Assembly: GCA_964613675.1 (NCBI GenBank)
Contig: CAZTIH010000011.1
Location: 1 to 34,054 of the forward strand
Length of the DNA stretch: 34,054 bases
DNA from: DAIUCA01 sp964613675
GTDB lineage: Bacteria > Pseudomonadota > Gammaproteobacteria > Competibacterales > Competibacteraceae
Reading direction: 5' to 3'
A program made the position numbers and the translations under genes. Positions within the stretch are counted from its first letter, which is position 1. Every line of letters begins with the position of its first letter. Under the pieces are notes generated by a model, which did not search any database, was not told the origin of the DNA, and saw only the letters and a list, made by a program, of their open reading frames with translations. This document shows, in pieces, positions 17,213 through 24,691 of this stretch.

Positions 17213-17688
17213 ACAAGCGCCTCGCTACTCACGATGAGGCCGTCTTCATCGGCATAAAGATAGTGGTCGGGCAAGAAGAGCACGCCAGCAAAGCGCACCG
17301 ACACTTGTCGTTCCCCAATGCCTTTTTTGTGGCTTTTTTGGGGATGCGTCCCGATGGCCTTCACGCCTAAATCGAGTTCGGCGAGGGCGGCGCTATCCCG
17401 TACACAACCATTGATAACTAAGCCCGCCCAGCCATTTTTAACGGCTTGTTCGCCCAATTTGTCACCCAACAGCGCACATCGCAGCGAACCGCCGCCATCT
17501 ACCACCAACACCCGTCCATGGCCTTTTTCGCCGAGTGCCTCACGGACGAGGGAGTTGTCTTCAAAGAGTTTGACCGTCGCAATTTGGCCTGCAAACCGCG
17601 TAAAACCGCCGTAGTCGAGAAAGTTGGGTTCGGCGACGTGATATTTGCCTTCGTGAGCGTCGCAAAGATCGGGGGTGGTCCAATTCAT
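17209..17688 (-). CDS. rraA: RraA family protein (RNase E inhibitor / HMG aldolase-like)
   Basis: This 159-residue protein has the RraA signature VVDGGGSLRCALLGDKLGE-AVKNGWAGLVINGCVRD and a C-terminal KKGIGE.....FAGV. Members either inhibit RNase E or act as divalent-metal aldolases on 4-hydroxy-4-methyl-2-oxoglutarate, and sequence alone does not separate them with certainty. Placement before the RNA-binding tex gene fits an RNA-turnover role. GGAG lies 9 nt before the ATG at 17688. It follows murU by 37 nt. Confidence 0.93.
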   Translation of the reverse strand: MNWTTPDLCDAHEGKYHVAEPNFLDYGGFTRFAGQIATVKLFEDNSLVREALGEKGHGRVLVVDGGGSLRCALLGDKLGEQAVKNGWAGLVINGCVRDSAALAELDLGVKAIGTHPQKSHKKGIGERQVSVRFAGVLFLPDHYLYADEDGLIVSSEALV

Positions 17689-17725
17689 GAAAAAAGTCTC
17701 CGAAATGAGGAAAGTGGTCGAGAGA

Positions 17726-18415
17726 TTAACGCGAAGTCGTCGCTAAATTACAACGCAACGCATGAAGCCTTTCCGGGGTTCCTATGTCGTGCCATTGACC
17801 GTCGAAGTATTCCCCCGTCACTTGGCCTCGTTCAACGGCTTGGCGCAACAGCGGCACTACGGAAAATCGCCCGGGAGAGCAATCGGTGAATAGCGCGGGG
17901 TGCAACACGCTTAGGCCGCTAAATGTCCGTTTCTCGTCGCCCGTAGGGACAATCTGCGATTGGTTCAGATAAAAATCGCCATGGGGATGGTGAGAGGGAT
18001 TGGTGACCAGGATCAGATGGGCAAGCGCGGTGGTTTCTGTAAGTGTGGCGGCAATCGCGTGTAATCGTGTGAACGGATAGTCACACCAGACATCGGCATT
18101 GATAACCGCAAAAGGCATTGGCCCTAAAAAACTCAAGGCATTCAGAATACCGCCGCCCGTGTCCAGACTGGAGGGGCCTTCTTCAAAGTAACCAATGTGT
18201 AGCCCCCAACGGTCGCCGTTCCCCAGGGCCTGCCGAATCTGTTCCCCGCGATAGGCCAAATTGATCGCGACTTCCCGAATCCCCGCCGTGGCGAGGGCAT
18301 CGAGATGGTGGGCAATGAGGGGTTGGTTCCCCACATCTAACAGCGGTTTGGGTAGAAAGTCGGTTAAAGGACGCATTCGCTCACCGCGCCCAGCGGCTAA
18401 TAACATCGCTTTCAC
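17726..18415 (-). CDS. murU: N-acetylmuramate alpha-1-phosphate uridylyltransferase MurU
   Basis: This nucleotidyltransferase makes UDP-MurNAc from MurNAc-1-phosphate in peptidoglycan recycling. It begins with the family signature KAMLLAAGRGERMRPLTDFLPKPL, followed by VNAD..CDYPF and a C-terminal HDIGTPERLHAL. I choose GTG at 18415. It overlaps the amgK stop as GTGA and puts the signature at the very N-terminus, giving 229 residues as in Pseudomonas MurU. The open frame runs another 45 codons upstream inside amgK but that part is Pro/Arg-rich and unsupported. Confidence 0.94.
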   Translation of the reverse strand: MKAMLLAAGRGERMRPLTDFLPKPLLDVGNQPLIAHHLDALATAGIREVAINLAYRGEQIRQALGNGDRWGLHIGYFEEGPSSLDTGGGILNALSFLGPMPFAVINADVWCDYPFTRLHAIAATLTETTALAHLILVTNPSHHPHGDFYLNQSQIVPTGDEKRTFSGLSVLHPALFTDCSPGRFSVVPLLRQAVERGQVTGEYFDGQWHDIGTPERLHALRCNLATTSR

Positions 18416-19377
18416 AGGCGGAGTGACTCCAAAAGGGTGGCTAAAGCGTTGAGTTCGTCGTACTGGCCAGCGATTTGGCGGGCATATTTCAGCGTTAACG
18501 GGAGGTCGTTGAGGTAACGGGACTTCCCGTCGCGATGGTAGAGACGGCAAAAAATGCCCAATACCTTCAAGTGACGCTGTAACCCCATGAAATCAAACCA
18601 TTTTTGGAATTGCGTCGGCGACCCCACCGCAAAACCATGTCGTTGCAATCGGGTGTAATAGCCGAAAACCCACCGTTGAACCTGGTCGATGGGCCATTCG
18701 ATATAGCAATCCCGTAGCAACGACACGAGATCGTAGGTAATTGGGCCGTGGAGGGCGTCCTGAAAGTCGAGAATCCCCGGATTGTGGGTCAGGGTTACCA
18801 TCAGATTCCGCGAATGGAAATCGCGATGCACAAACACCTGTGGTTGAGATAAGGCACTGTCGATTAGCAGCTGAAAGGCGTTGTCGAGGGATTGGCGTTC
18901 GATCTCGTTGAGGGAGCGTTGGCAGTGGCGCGACAAACACCAGTCGGGAAATAACGCCATTTCGCGCTGTAAAGTGGCCGCATCGTAGGGGGCTAAACCG
19001 AGGGTCGAAGCCTGGCATTGCATCTGAAAAAGGGCGTTGAATGCCGATTCGTACAGCGATTCGACGGTTTCTGAGGTGAGTGCCGATAGATAGTCTGTGT
19101 GACCGAAGTCTTCTAAACATAAAAATCCTTGTTTTTCATCGACTTGAAACAGCTCGGGAACGTGCAACGCCGCTGCTTTTAGACGGGTGTGAATCTCAAG
19201 AAATGGGGCCAACGGTTCTTTTTCAGGGGGCGCGTCCATGACAATCCAACTGGGATCTCTACCCACGCGAAAATAACGCCGAAAACTCGCATCGCTAGAG
19301 GCAGGATGCAGGGGGTGATCACGGGTTTCCGAGTATTGCTGAAGCCACTGATTAAGTTGGGTAAACCGGTCGTTCAA
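18412..19377 (-). CDS. amgK: N-acetylmuramate/N-acetylglucosamine 1-kinase AmgK
   Basis: This aminoglycoside-phosphotransferase-fold kinase phosphorylates free MurNAc (and GlcNAc) at C1, feeding MurU. The catalytic loop is FVHRDFHSRNLM and the metal site is ILDFQDALHGP. The N-terminal HPASSDASFRRYFRV is typical of AmgK. The frame is open to 19545, but that start would run into the divergent coaD. I take the TTG at 19377, which gives MNDRFTQLNQWLQQ and 321 residues; the precise start is uncertain. It is the first gene of amgK-murU and is divergent from coaD. Confidence 0.9.
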   Translation of the reverse strand: MNDRFTQLNQWLQQYSETRDHPLHPASSDASFRRYFRVGRDPSWIVMDAPPEKEPLAPFLEIHTRLKAAALHVPELFQVDEKQGFLCLEDFGHTDYLSALTSETVESLYESAFNALFQMQCQASTLGLAPYDAATLQREMALFPDWCLSRHCQRSLNEIERQSLDNAFQLLIDSALSQPQVFVHRDFHSRNLMVTLTHNPGILDFQDALHGPITYDLVSLLRDCYIEWPIDQVQRWVFGYYTRLQRHGFAVGSPTQFQKWFDFMGLQRHLKVLGIFCRLYHRDGKSRYLNDLPLTLKYARQIAGQYDELNALATLLESLRL

Positions 19378-19481
19378 AGTGGGGGTCTCGGCGGAAATCT
19401 TGACGGCCTCAATTGTAACGCTTTCTGTCCGTGGGATAGCATTCGTGCAGAACTCCAATTCGCCCAACAAGGGGAGTAGAT

Positions 19482-19532
19482 ATGCGTGTTTTTTGGCTGA
19501 TTTTGGCCTTGCATGGCGGGCTGTGTCGATGA
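19482..19532 (+). CDS. 16-codon leader ORF coupled to coaD (possible signal-peptide relic)
   Basis: GGGGAG at 19471-19476 lies 5 nt before an ATG that opens a 16-residue hydrophobic peptide, MRVFWLILALHGGLCR. Its stop overlaps the coaD ATG in ATGA. coaD itself has no good ribosome site, so ribosomes finishing this peptide probably start coaD. The peptide looks like the beginning of a secretory signal peptide. In pseudomonads the gene divergent from amgK is lptD, so it could be what is left of a deleted exported-protein gene. That origin is speculation; the coupling geometry is directly visible. Confidence 0.45.
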   Translation: MRVFWLILALHGGLCR

Positions 19533-20011
19533 CCGTCGTGGCCATTTATCCGGGAACATTTGATCCCATCACGAATGGACATATTGATATTGTCGAGCGG
19601 GGTGCTGTGTTATTTGATCGACTTATTTTAGCCGTTGCCGAAAATCCCAATAAAAATCCATTGTTTAACTTGCAAGAACGGGTGAGTTTGGCACAACAGG
19701 CATTAGCGCATGTGCCAAATGTGACAATTCAGGGGTTTAACAATCTGCTTGTCCATTACACCCAACAGATCAATGCGAAGGTCATTCTGCGCGGGTTACG
19801 GGCGGTTTCAGATTTTGAATACGAATTTCAGCTTGCCAGCATGAATCGTCGGCTGAATACGTCGATTGAAACGGTTTTTTTGACGCCCGCCGAGCAGTAC
19901 GCGTTTATTTCGTCGAGTTTGGTCAAGGAAGTGGCGCGATTGGGGGGTGACATCGGGGCTTTCGTGACTCAACCCGTACAGCAGGCCCTCATGCAGAAAT
20001 TTTCAGGTTAA
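19529..20011 (+). CDS. coaD: Phosphopantetheine adenylyltransferase
   Basis: This enzyme transfers AMP from ATP to 4'-phosphopantetheine, the penultimate step of CoA synthesis. The nucleotidyltransferase signature is YPGTFDPITNGHIDI near the N-terminus, with the ILRGLRAVSDFEYEFQLA core and FISSSLVKEVARLGGD near the C-terminus. I use ATG 19529, which gives the normal 160 residues. The frame is open 50 codons upstream without homology. Translation is probably coupled to the short leader ORF just before it. The ferredoxin gene follows after 33 nt, a common pairing in gammaproteobacteria. Confidence 0.96.
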   Translation: MTVVAIYPGTFDPITNGHIDIVERGAVLFDRLILAVAENPNKNPLFNLQERVSLAQQALAHVPNVTIQGFNNLLVHYTQQINAKVILRGLRAVSDFEYEFQLASMNRRLNTSIETVFLTPAEQYAFISSSLVKEVARLGGDIGAFVTQPVQQALMQKFSG

Positions 20012-20044
20012 ACTGAGCCATCCTTCAAAAAACCGAGAAAAATC

Positions 20045-20302
20045 ATGGCATTGATGATTACTGACCAGTGTATTAACTGCGATGTCTGCGAGCCAATTTG
20101 TCCCAACGAAGCGATTTATCCCGGACCTGAGGTGTATGTCATCGACCCCGAACGCTGTACAGAATGCGTGGGACATTTTGCCGTCCCGCAATGTGTAGAG
20201 GTCTGCCCTGTGGACTGTATCCCGTTAAATCCCGATTTTGCCGAAGATTTCGAGACCTTGCAGGCAAAGTATCTACGATTAACCGACTCTGAACATTCTT
20301 AA
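20045..20302 (+). CDS. yfhL: YfhL-type 2[4Fe-4S] ferredoxin (Allochromatium type)
   Basis: This 85-residue soluble electron carrier has two 4Fe-4S sites. The first is regular: Cys9, Cys12, Cys15 and Cys19. The second has the eight-residue insertion of the Allochromatium vinosum class: Cys38, Cys41, Cys50 and Cys54, with an extra Cys58 after Asp. A C-terminal helical tail follows. These ferredoxins have very low and split potentials. The physiological partner is not shown here. GAGAA lies about 6 nt before the ATG. Confidence 0.94.
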   Translation: MALMITDQCINCDVCEPICPNEAIYPGPEVYVIDPERCTECVGHFAVPQCVEVCPVDCIPLNPDFAEDFETLQAKYLRLTDSEHS

Positions 20303-20356
20303 AAACCCCAATCCAGAAGCTCGGCGATAGCACCCTGAGCGCAAAAAAACTTGAAG

Positions 20357-20413
20357 AGGAGGTTGCGGGTGCGGAGTTCGGTTAAAACCGAAGGTGCTAT
20401 CTCGCCCCGTTAA
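20357..20413 (+). promoter_or_regulatory. argC leader: strong SD, 14-codon ORF and 16-bp inverted repeat
   Basis: AGGAGG at 20357-20362 sits 6 nt before a GTG at 20369, which opens a 14-codon frame (MRSSVKTEGAISPR) ending in TAA at 20411-20413, 7 nt before the argC ATG. Inside it, 20377-20392 reads TTCGGTTAAAACCGAA: two 7-bp arms around a 2-nt centre. argC itself lacks a ribosome site. The layout suggests translational coupling, an operator, or both. I cannot tell which, and a chance SD is possible. Confidence 0.4.
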
Positions 20414-20420
20414 AATACGC

Positions 20421-21458
20421 ATGATTAAGATTGGGATTGTGGGGGGGACGGGTTATACCGGCGCCGAATTGCTGCGGTTGTTGACCCATCACCGCGAGGC
20501 TGAAGTGGTTCTGATTACGTCGCGGGCAGAGACGGGGAAAGCCGTAACCGAGATTTTTCCTCACCTCACCGCTTACCGACATCTGCAATTTTCCGATCCG
20601 AACACGACGCCGTTAACCGAATGCGATGTGGTGTTTTACGCAACCCCGCACGGTATTGCGATGAAACAAGCTGTGGCGTTGCTCGAAAAAGGGTTGAAAA
20701 TTATCGACTTATCCGCTGATTTTCGGATTACCGACCCCGAAATCTGGTTCAAGTGGTACAAAATGAAGCATGAATGTCCCGATTTATTGCCCAAAGCGGT
20801 CTATGGATTACCCGAGATTTTGCGCGAATCGATCAAAACGGCGCAGTTAATCGCGAATCCTGGCTGTTATGCGACCTCGATGATCGTGGGACTAGCACCA
20901 TTATTAGCACGCCAACTGATTGATCCCACAACGATAATTGCAGACGGTAAATCGGGCGTGAGTGGCGCGGGGCGAAAGGCGGATCTGGGGCTGTTGCTCT
21001 GCGAAACGAGCGAAAGTTTCAAAGCCTATGGCATTGGTGGGCATCGTCACCAACCCGAAGTCGAGCAAATTTTAAGTCGGATTGCAGGCGTGAATGCCCG
21101 AGTTTGTTTTGTGCCGCATCTCGTGCCGATGATTCGCGGCATTGAAACGACGTTGTATGCGTTTCAGCGAACGGACAATCAAGTAATTGATTTACAAGCC
21201 ATATTTGCCGAATTCTACCGCGATGAACCCTTTATTCAGTTGCTCAACCCAGGTGTTCCACCCGAAACACGGCAAGTTAAAGGAACCAACCTTTGTCAAA
21301 TTTCGGTGAATTATCGCGACGATCAGAACCTAATCGTGGTCTCCGTCGCTATCGACAATCTGATCAAAGGGGCGTCCGGACAAGCCATCCAGAACATGAA
21401 CATTATGTTTGGACTCGATGAAACTCACGGACTCGGCGCAATATCTGTACTGCCTTAA
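20421..21458 (+). CDS. argC: N-acetyl-gamma-glutamyl-phosphate reductase
   Basis: This NADPH-dependent enzyme is the third step of arginine synthesis. The nucleotide-binding loop is VGGTGYTGAEL at residues 7-17, the active-site cysteine is Cys149 in NPGCYATS, and the catalytic His lies in GIGGHRHQPE. At 345 residues from ATG 20421 it is the normal long bacterial form. An alternative GTG at 20394 would add nine residues before the conserved IKIGIVGG start and is less likely. erpA follows after 43 nt on the same strand. Confidence 0.96.
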   Translation: MIKIGIVGGTGYTGAELLRLLTHHREAEVVLITSRAETGKAVTEIFPHLTAYRHLQFSDPNTTPLTECDVVFYATPHGIAMKQAVALLEKGLKIIDLSADFRITDPEIWFKWYKMKHECPDLLPKAVYGLPEILRESIKTAQLIANPGCYATSMIVGLAPLLARQLIDPTTIIADGKSGVSGAGRKADLGLLLCETSESFKAYGIGGHRHQPEVEQILSRIAGVNARVCFVPHLVPMIRGIETTLYAFQRTDNQVIDLQAIFAEFYRDEPFIQLLNPGVPPETRQVKGTNLCQISVNYRDDQNLIVVSVAIDNLIKGASGQAIQNMNIMFGLDETHGLGAISVLP

Positions 21459-21501
21459 CCCTTTGGTTTTCAAACACTTAAATTTCTAAGAGGTAATGCC
21501 C

Positions 21502-21825
21502 ATGACCATGTTGACCGAATCGGCAGCGTTAAAAGTCCGCGATCTCATCGAAGAAGAAGGCAATCCCAATCTGAAGTTGCGGCTCTTTATCAATGGCGGG
21601 GGGTGTTCGGGATTTCAGTACAACTTCACCCTCGATGAGACCGCCAATGATGAGGACTTTGTGATCGAAGCTCACGGCGTAAAATTGCTCGTCGACACCA
21701 TGAGCTACCAATATCTGTCGGGCGCCAACATCGACTATGTTGAAAATCTCGAAGGCGCACAGTTCGTCATCAACAACCCCAATGCGACCTCCACCTGTGG
21801 CTGTGGGTCATCGTTTTCGGCCTAA
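21502..21825 (+). CDS. erpA: A-type iron-sulfur carrier ErpA
   Basis: This 107-residue A-type carrier delivers Fe-S clusters to target proteins such as IspG/IspH. The three cluster cysteines are intact: Cys35 in GGGCSGFQY, and Cys99 and Cys101 in TCGCGSSFS. The segment between (DTMSYQYLSGANIDYVENLEGAQFVINNPN) is typical of ErpA rather than SufA. I take the ATG at 21502, 8 nt after AAGAGG; an ATG at 21496 is too close to that site. It converges with anmK, leaving 14 nt between stops. No terminator is visible. Confidence 0.94.
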   Translation: MTMLTESAALKVRDLIEEEGNPNLKLRLFINGGGCSGFQYNFTLDETANDEDFVIEAHGVKLLVDTMSYQYLSGANIDYVENLEGAQFVINNPNATSTCGCGSSFSA

Positions 21826-21839
21826 ATTTTGTCGATAAA

Positions 21840-22988
21840 TCAGTTAATTGGATAATGAGCACCGGCGACGACATTGCGCGTTGCACCGGTGATTTGTTTG
21901 AAAGGCAGCGGTTGGCGATCGAGGTGCATTTTGGCCAACCACGCAAAGCCCACCGCCTCCAAATAATCTGGGGGCAATCCCACCGTAGCTAAAGAATGTA
22001 CTTTATTTTGCAATAAAGCATTTAAGCGTTTAATCAATACACCGTTATTCGTTCCCCCACCCGTACATAAAATAGTGGTTAATTCAGATGCCCAAGGCAT
22101 TAGCGCGTTGGCAAGACTCTGTGCCGTTAATTCCAAAAGGGTCGCTTGCACATCGGCGTCGGTTGTGGGCGATGAATGCGATCCTAATCGGTAGGCTAAT
22201 TCGTCGCGCTTTCGCATTAGCCAATTCAGGGAAAAATAATCGCGTCCCGTACTCTTGGGAAACGGCAAATGAAAATACGGGTCGGCTAATAAATGATGCA
22301 GTAATTCGGGATTAACGGTGCCCTGTTGCGCGAAATCGCCGTCTGCATCATAAGCGCGGCCCTGGGTGTGAAAAATCCAGTTATCCATCAACGCATTCGC
22401 TGGCCCCGTATCAAAACCGATGTCGTGTTCAAGGGCATCGTTTAGAAAGAGACTGACATTGGCAATGCCCCCCAAATTGACCACGGCAAAGGGGTAATTC
22501 ACGCGCCCACTCAACAAATAACGCTGAAAGACCGGCCCTAATGGTGCACCTTGTCCACCGTGAGCCATATCGGCCGCCCGAAAATCACTAATCACAGCAA
22601 TTCCCGTATTCGCCGCCAACTGCGCCGCATTGCCTAACTGTACCGTTTTTCGATGGGGCAACTCGGGCTGATGAAATACCGTCTGGCCGTGCATTCCAAT
22701 CGCCGAAATCGCTCGCCGTGAATAACCGCTGTATTCCAGCAATTTATGCACGCCCATTGCCATGTGTTGCGCTAATTCGGCATCCAATTGCGCATATTGT
22801 GACCAGCGCATTTGATCGCCCTGTTCATTGAAGGCAATCGCTAATGTTTTGAGAGAAGGCGGGTGAGGGAAGGCTAAGGTTGCACGGATCTCGTAACCCG
22901 GGGGTTGAGTGAAAAATTCGACTAAAGCAGCATCGAGACCGTCTGCACTGGTGCCGGTCATTAGTCCAATGAAGCATTGCCCACCCAT
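21840..22988 (-). CDS. anmK: Anhydro-N-acetylmuramic acid kinase
   Basis: AnmK hydrolyses and phosphorylates 1,6-anhydro-MurNAc to MurNAc-6-phosphate, an entry step of wall recycling. Visible motifs are FIGLMTGTSADGLDAALVEF at the N-terminus (usually GTSLDGVD; the Leu is Ala here), AIGMHGQTVFH, the long VNLGGIANVS and DTGPANALMD, and LCTGGGTNNGVL. I start at ATG 22988, 2 nt after the dapB stop, giving about 382 residues; the 20-codon extension inside dapB is unsupported. Together with AmgK and MurU it outlines a MurNAc salvage route; the linking phosphatase MupP is not in this window. Confidence 0.95.
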   Translation of the reverse strand: MGGQCFIGLMTGTSADGLDAALVEFFTQPPGYEIRATLAFPHPPSLKTLAIAFNEQGDQMRWSQYAQLDAELAQHMAMGVHKLLEYSGYSRRAISAIGMHGQTVFHQPELPHRKTVQLGNAAQLAANTGIAVISDFRAADMAHGGQGAPLGPVFQRYLLSGRVNYPFAVVNLGGIANVSLFLNDALEHDIGFDTGPANALMDNWIFHTQGRAYDADGDFAQQGTVNPELLHHLLADPYFHLPFPKSTGRDYFSLNWLMRKRDELAYRLGSHSSPTTDADVQATLLELTAQSLANALMPWASELTTILCTGGGTNNGVLIKRLNALLQNKVHSLATVGLPPDYLEAVGFAWLAKMHLDRQPLPFKQITGATRNVVAGAHYPIN

Positions 22989-22990
22989 AC

Positions 22991-23782
22991 TCAAAATCCT
23001 AAGACATTCAACATGGAATACAGACCCGGCGGCTGGGATTTGAGCCACAACGCCGCTTGCAACGCACCTCGGGCAAAGATTTTGCGATCCGTGGCGCGAT
23101 GGGTAATTTCAATTCGTTCGCCGTCGCCAAAGAAAAACGCCGTGTGTTCCCCTACGACCTCTCCGCCGCGCAACGCCCCGTGGCCAATGCTATGGGGATC
23201 CCGTGGCTCCCCTACCCCGCTTACGCGCATTTCTTGTTTTATTTCAATGGGTTGGCTGTGAGTTTGTCTCATGGCTTCCGCAATCGCTTGGCCCAGCGCG
23301 AGCGCCGTTCCAGAGGGAGCATCCCGCTTGTGTTTGTGATGGATCTCAAAAATTTCGGCGTCGAAGTCCAAGGGAAGAGCGGCCCGCGCCAAGGCGGCCA
23401 GTTTGAAACACAAGTTCACGCCTAAACTCATGTTCGCCGATAGCAGAATCGGTAGTTTTTCTGCGGCCGTCTGTAAAGTCTGATGGTCTTCATCTGTCAA
23501 TCCAGTTACGCCGATGATCATCGGTTTTTGTAAGCGTAAACAATGCGTTAGATGATTAATTACGCCCTTCGGAGAAGAAAAATCAATCAGAACATCAAAT
23601 TCGGTCTGTTCGCCCGACCAAGTTTGGCAACGAATAGGGCCTGCTTCAGATTCCGCAGAACACTGACGGTCGATTAGCAGGGTCGGCGTGGTGTTGGGAA
23701 GGTCGTGACTGACCTGCAAGATGGCCTTTCCCATGCGGCCAGCGGCACCGGAAAGTGCGAATCGTAGGGGGGTAGCACTCAA
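22991..23782 (-). CDS. dapB: 4-hydroxy-tetrahydrodipicolinate reductase
   Basis: DapB is a NAD(P)H-dependent reductase of lysine and diaminopimelate synthesis. The nucleotide-binding loop is GAAGRMG at residues 12-18. The catalytic region is EIFEIHHKHKRDAPSGTAL (His-His and Lys), and VVGEHTAFFFGDGERIEITHRA follows. The frame starts at TTG 23782, with GAGG 8 nt before it; there is no ATG close to the N-terminus, so a TTG start is likely. At 263 residues it is complete. It precedes anmK by 2 nt, so supplies of DAP and recycled MurNAc sit in one operon. Confidence 0.95.
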   Translation of the reverse strand: MSATPLRFALSGAAGRMGKAILQVSHDLPNTTPTLLIDRQCSAESEAGPIRCQTWSGEQTEFDVLIDFSSPKGVINHLTHCLRLQKPMIIGVTGLTDEDHQTLQTAAEKLPILLSANMSLGVNLCFKLAALARAALPLDFDAEIFEIHHKHKRDAPSGTALALGQAIAEAMRQTHSQPIEIKQEMRVSGVGEPRDPHSIGHGALRGGEVVGEHTAFFFGDGERIEITHRATDRKIFARGALQAALWLKSQPPGLYSMLNVLGF

Positions 23783-23978
23783 TGGAAATTCCTCAAAATT
23801 GGAAGTGGTAAACCGAGTAGGGTAAACTAATCGAATTGCAATCTATCAGAACGGCATCGTCCCCATTTTTGAACATCACGCTATCGCGCATTTTTTATTA
23901 AATCACCTGAGCTTCTGAGTTGGTTAATCACTTGATTTGCCAACATTTTTCTATGTCAACCCTGCGGAGGTTTTCCCC

Positions 23979-24635
23979 ATGACGACGACCCAAAATGCCC
24001 TTCAAGGCAATAACATCCACTTTTCTCACAATCTTTCTGGCGATGTCGAAGCGCTTGCCGCCCATTACGACGCCTGGGCTTCAAAATACGACAAAGAAGT
24101 CTTTGATGAGGGCTACCAAGCGCCGATGTACATCGTGGATTTGATGGAATCCCTCATCGACAAAGCCCAGCTCCCCCCCGATACCTGCGAAATCATGGAC
24201 GCCGGCTGTGGCACGGGCTTAGTGGGTAAGATTTTGTTTTCAAGGGGTTACACCCAGGTAGATGGCTTTGATCTCAGCGAAGAGATGGTCAAAGTTGCTC
24301 TGAAAACCAAAGCTTATCGAAGACTTCTCGGGCAGTGCGATCTGACGAAACGGATTTTGGCCTTTGGCGACGATCGCTACGATGTCACCCTGGCAGCAGG
24401 CGTTTTCACGTTGGGCCATGTTTTCCCCTCGTCGCTAATTGAACTTCTGCATCTCACCAAACCCGGCGGGTTGGTCATCGTTAGCACTCGCTTGAGATAT
24501 GCCGACCAGACCGATTTCGAGCAGATGTGCCATTCTCTGGAACGCGAAGGCCGTTTAGAGATGGTGCAAGTCCACAAAAAAGCGCCCTATATTGCCGAAG
24601 AACCCGCTCATTATTGGGCCATGCGCGTGAAATAA
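23979..24635 (+). CDS. Class I SAM-dependent methyltransferase
   Basis: This 218-residue soluble protein has a Rossmann methyltransferase fold. Motif I is IMDAGCGTGLVG, followed by VDGFDLSEEMV (acidic loop binding the ribose) and the post-motif DVTLAAGVFTLGHV. LIELLHLTKPGGLVIVSTR gives the usual beta strand. The N-terminal part (HYDAWASKYDKEV) resembles WBSCR27/METTL27-like and Williams-Beuren-type enzymes. The substrate is unknown. The ATG at 23979 has GGAGG 8 nt upstream, better than the longer open frame from 23937. It stands alone, with the 196-bp gap to dapB before it (no RNA gene seen there) and a strong terminator after it. Confidence 0.88.
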   Translation: MTTTQNALQGNNIHFSHNLSGDVEALAAHYDAWASKYDKEVFDEGYQAPMYIVDLMESLIDKAQLPPDTCEIMDAGCGTGLVGKILFSRGYTQVDGFDLSEEMVKVALKTKAYRRLLGQCDLTKRILAFGDDRYDVTLAAGVFTLGHVFPSSLIELLHLTKPGGLVIVSTRLRYADQTDFEQMCHSLEREGRLEMVQVHKKAPYIAEEPAHYWAMRVK

Positions 24636-24658
24636 CGGGTAGGTACTTGTGATGATTG

Positions 24659-24683
24659 AAGGCGCTCGCGAGGGCGCCTTTTT
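24659..24683 (+). terminator. Rho-independent terminator after the methyltransferase
   Basis: AAGGCGC and GCGCCTT arms are extended by a G-T and a C-G pair around a GCGA loop, and the second arm runs into five T. It starts 24 nt after the stop. The stem lies just beyond the end of the convergent permease gene and could serve both strands. Confidence 0.85.
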
Positions 24684-24691
24684 GCGTGAAT

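Noticed and set aside
18416..18550. 45-codon N-terminal extension of MurU
   Set aside because: The GTG at 18415 overlaps the amgK stop and starts exactly at the conserved family N-terminus. The extension is Pro/Arg-rich sequence inside amgK.
20320..20352. Hairpin GCTCGG...CTGAGC after the ferredoxin as a terminator
   Set aside because: The stem is only six pairs with a wobble and is followed by A, not T, on the plus strand.
23783..23978. tRNA or small RNA in the dapB-methyltransferase gap
   Set aside because: I see no cloverleaf arms or terminator-like hairpin there. It is AT-rich and probably holds the two divergent promoters.
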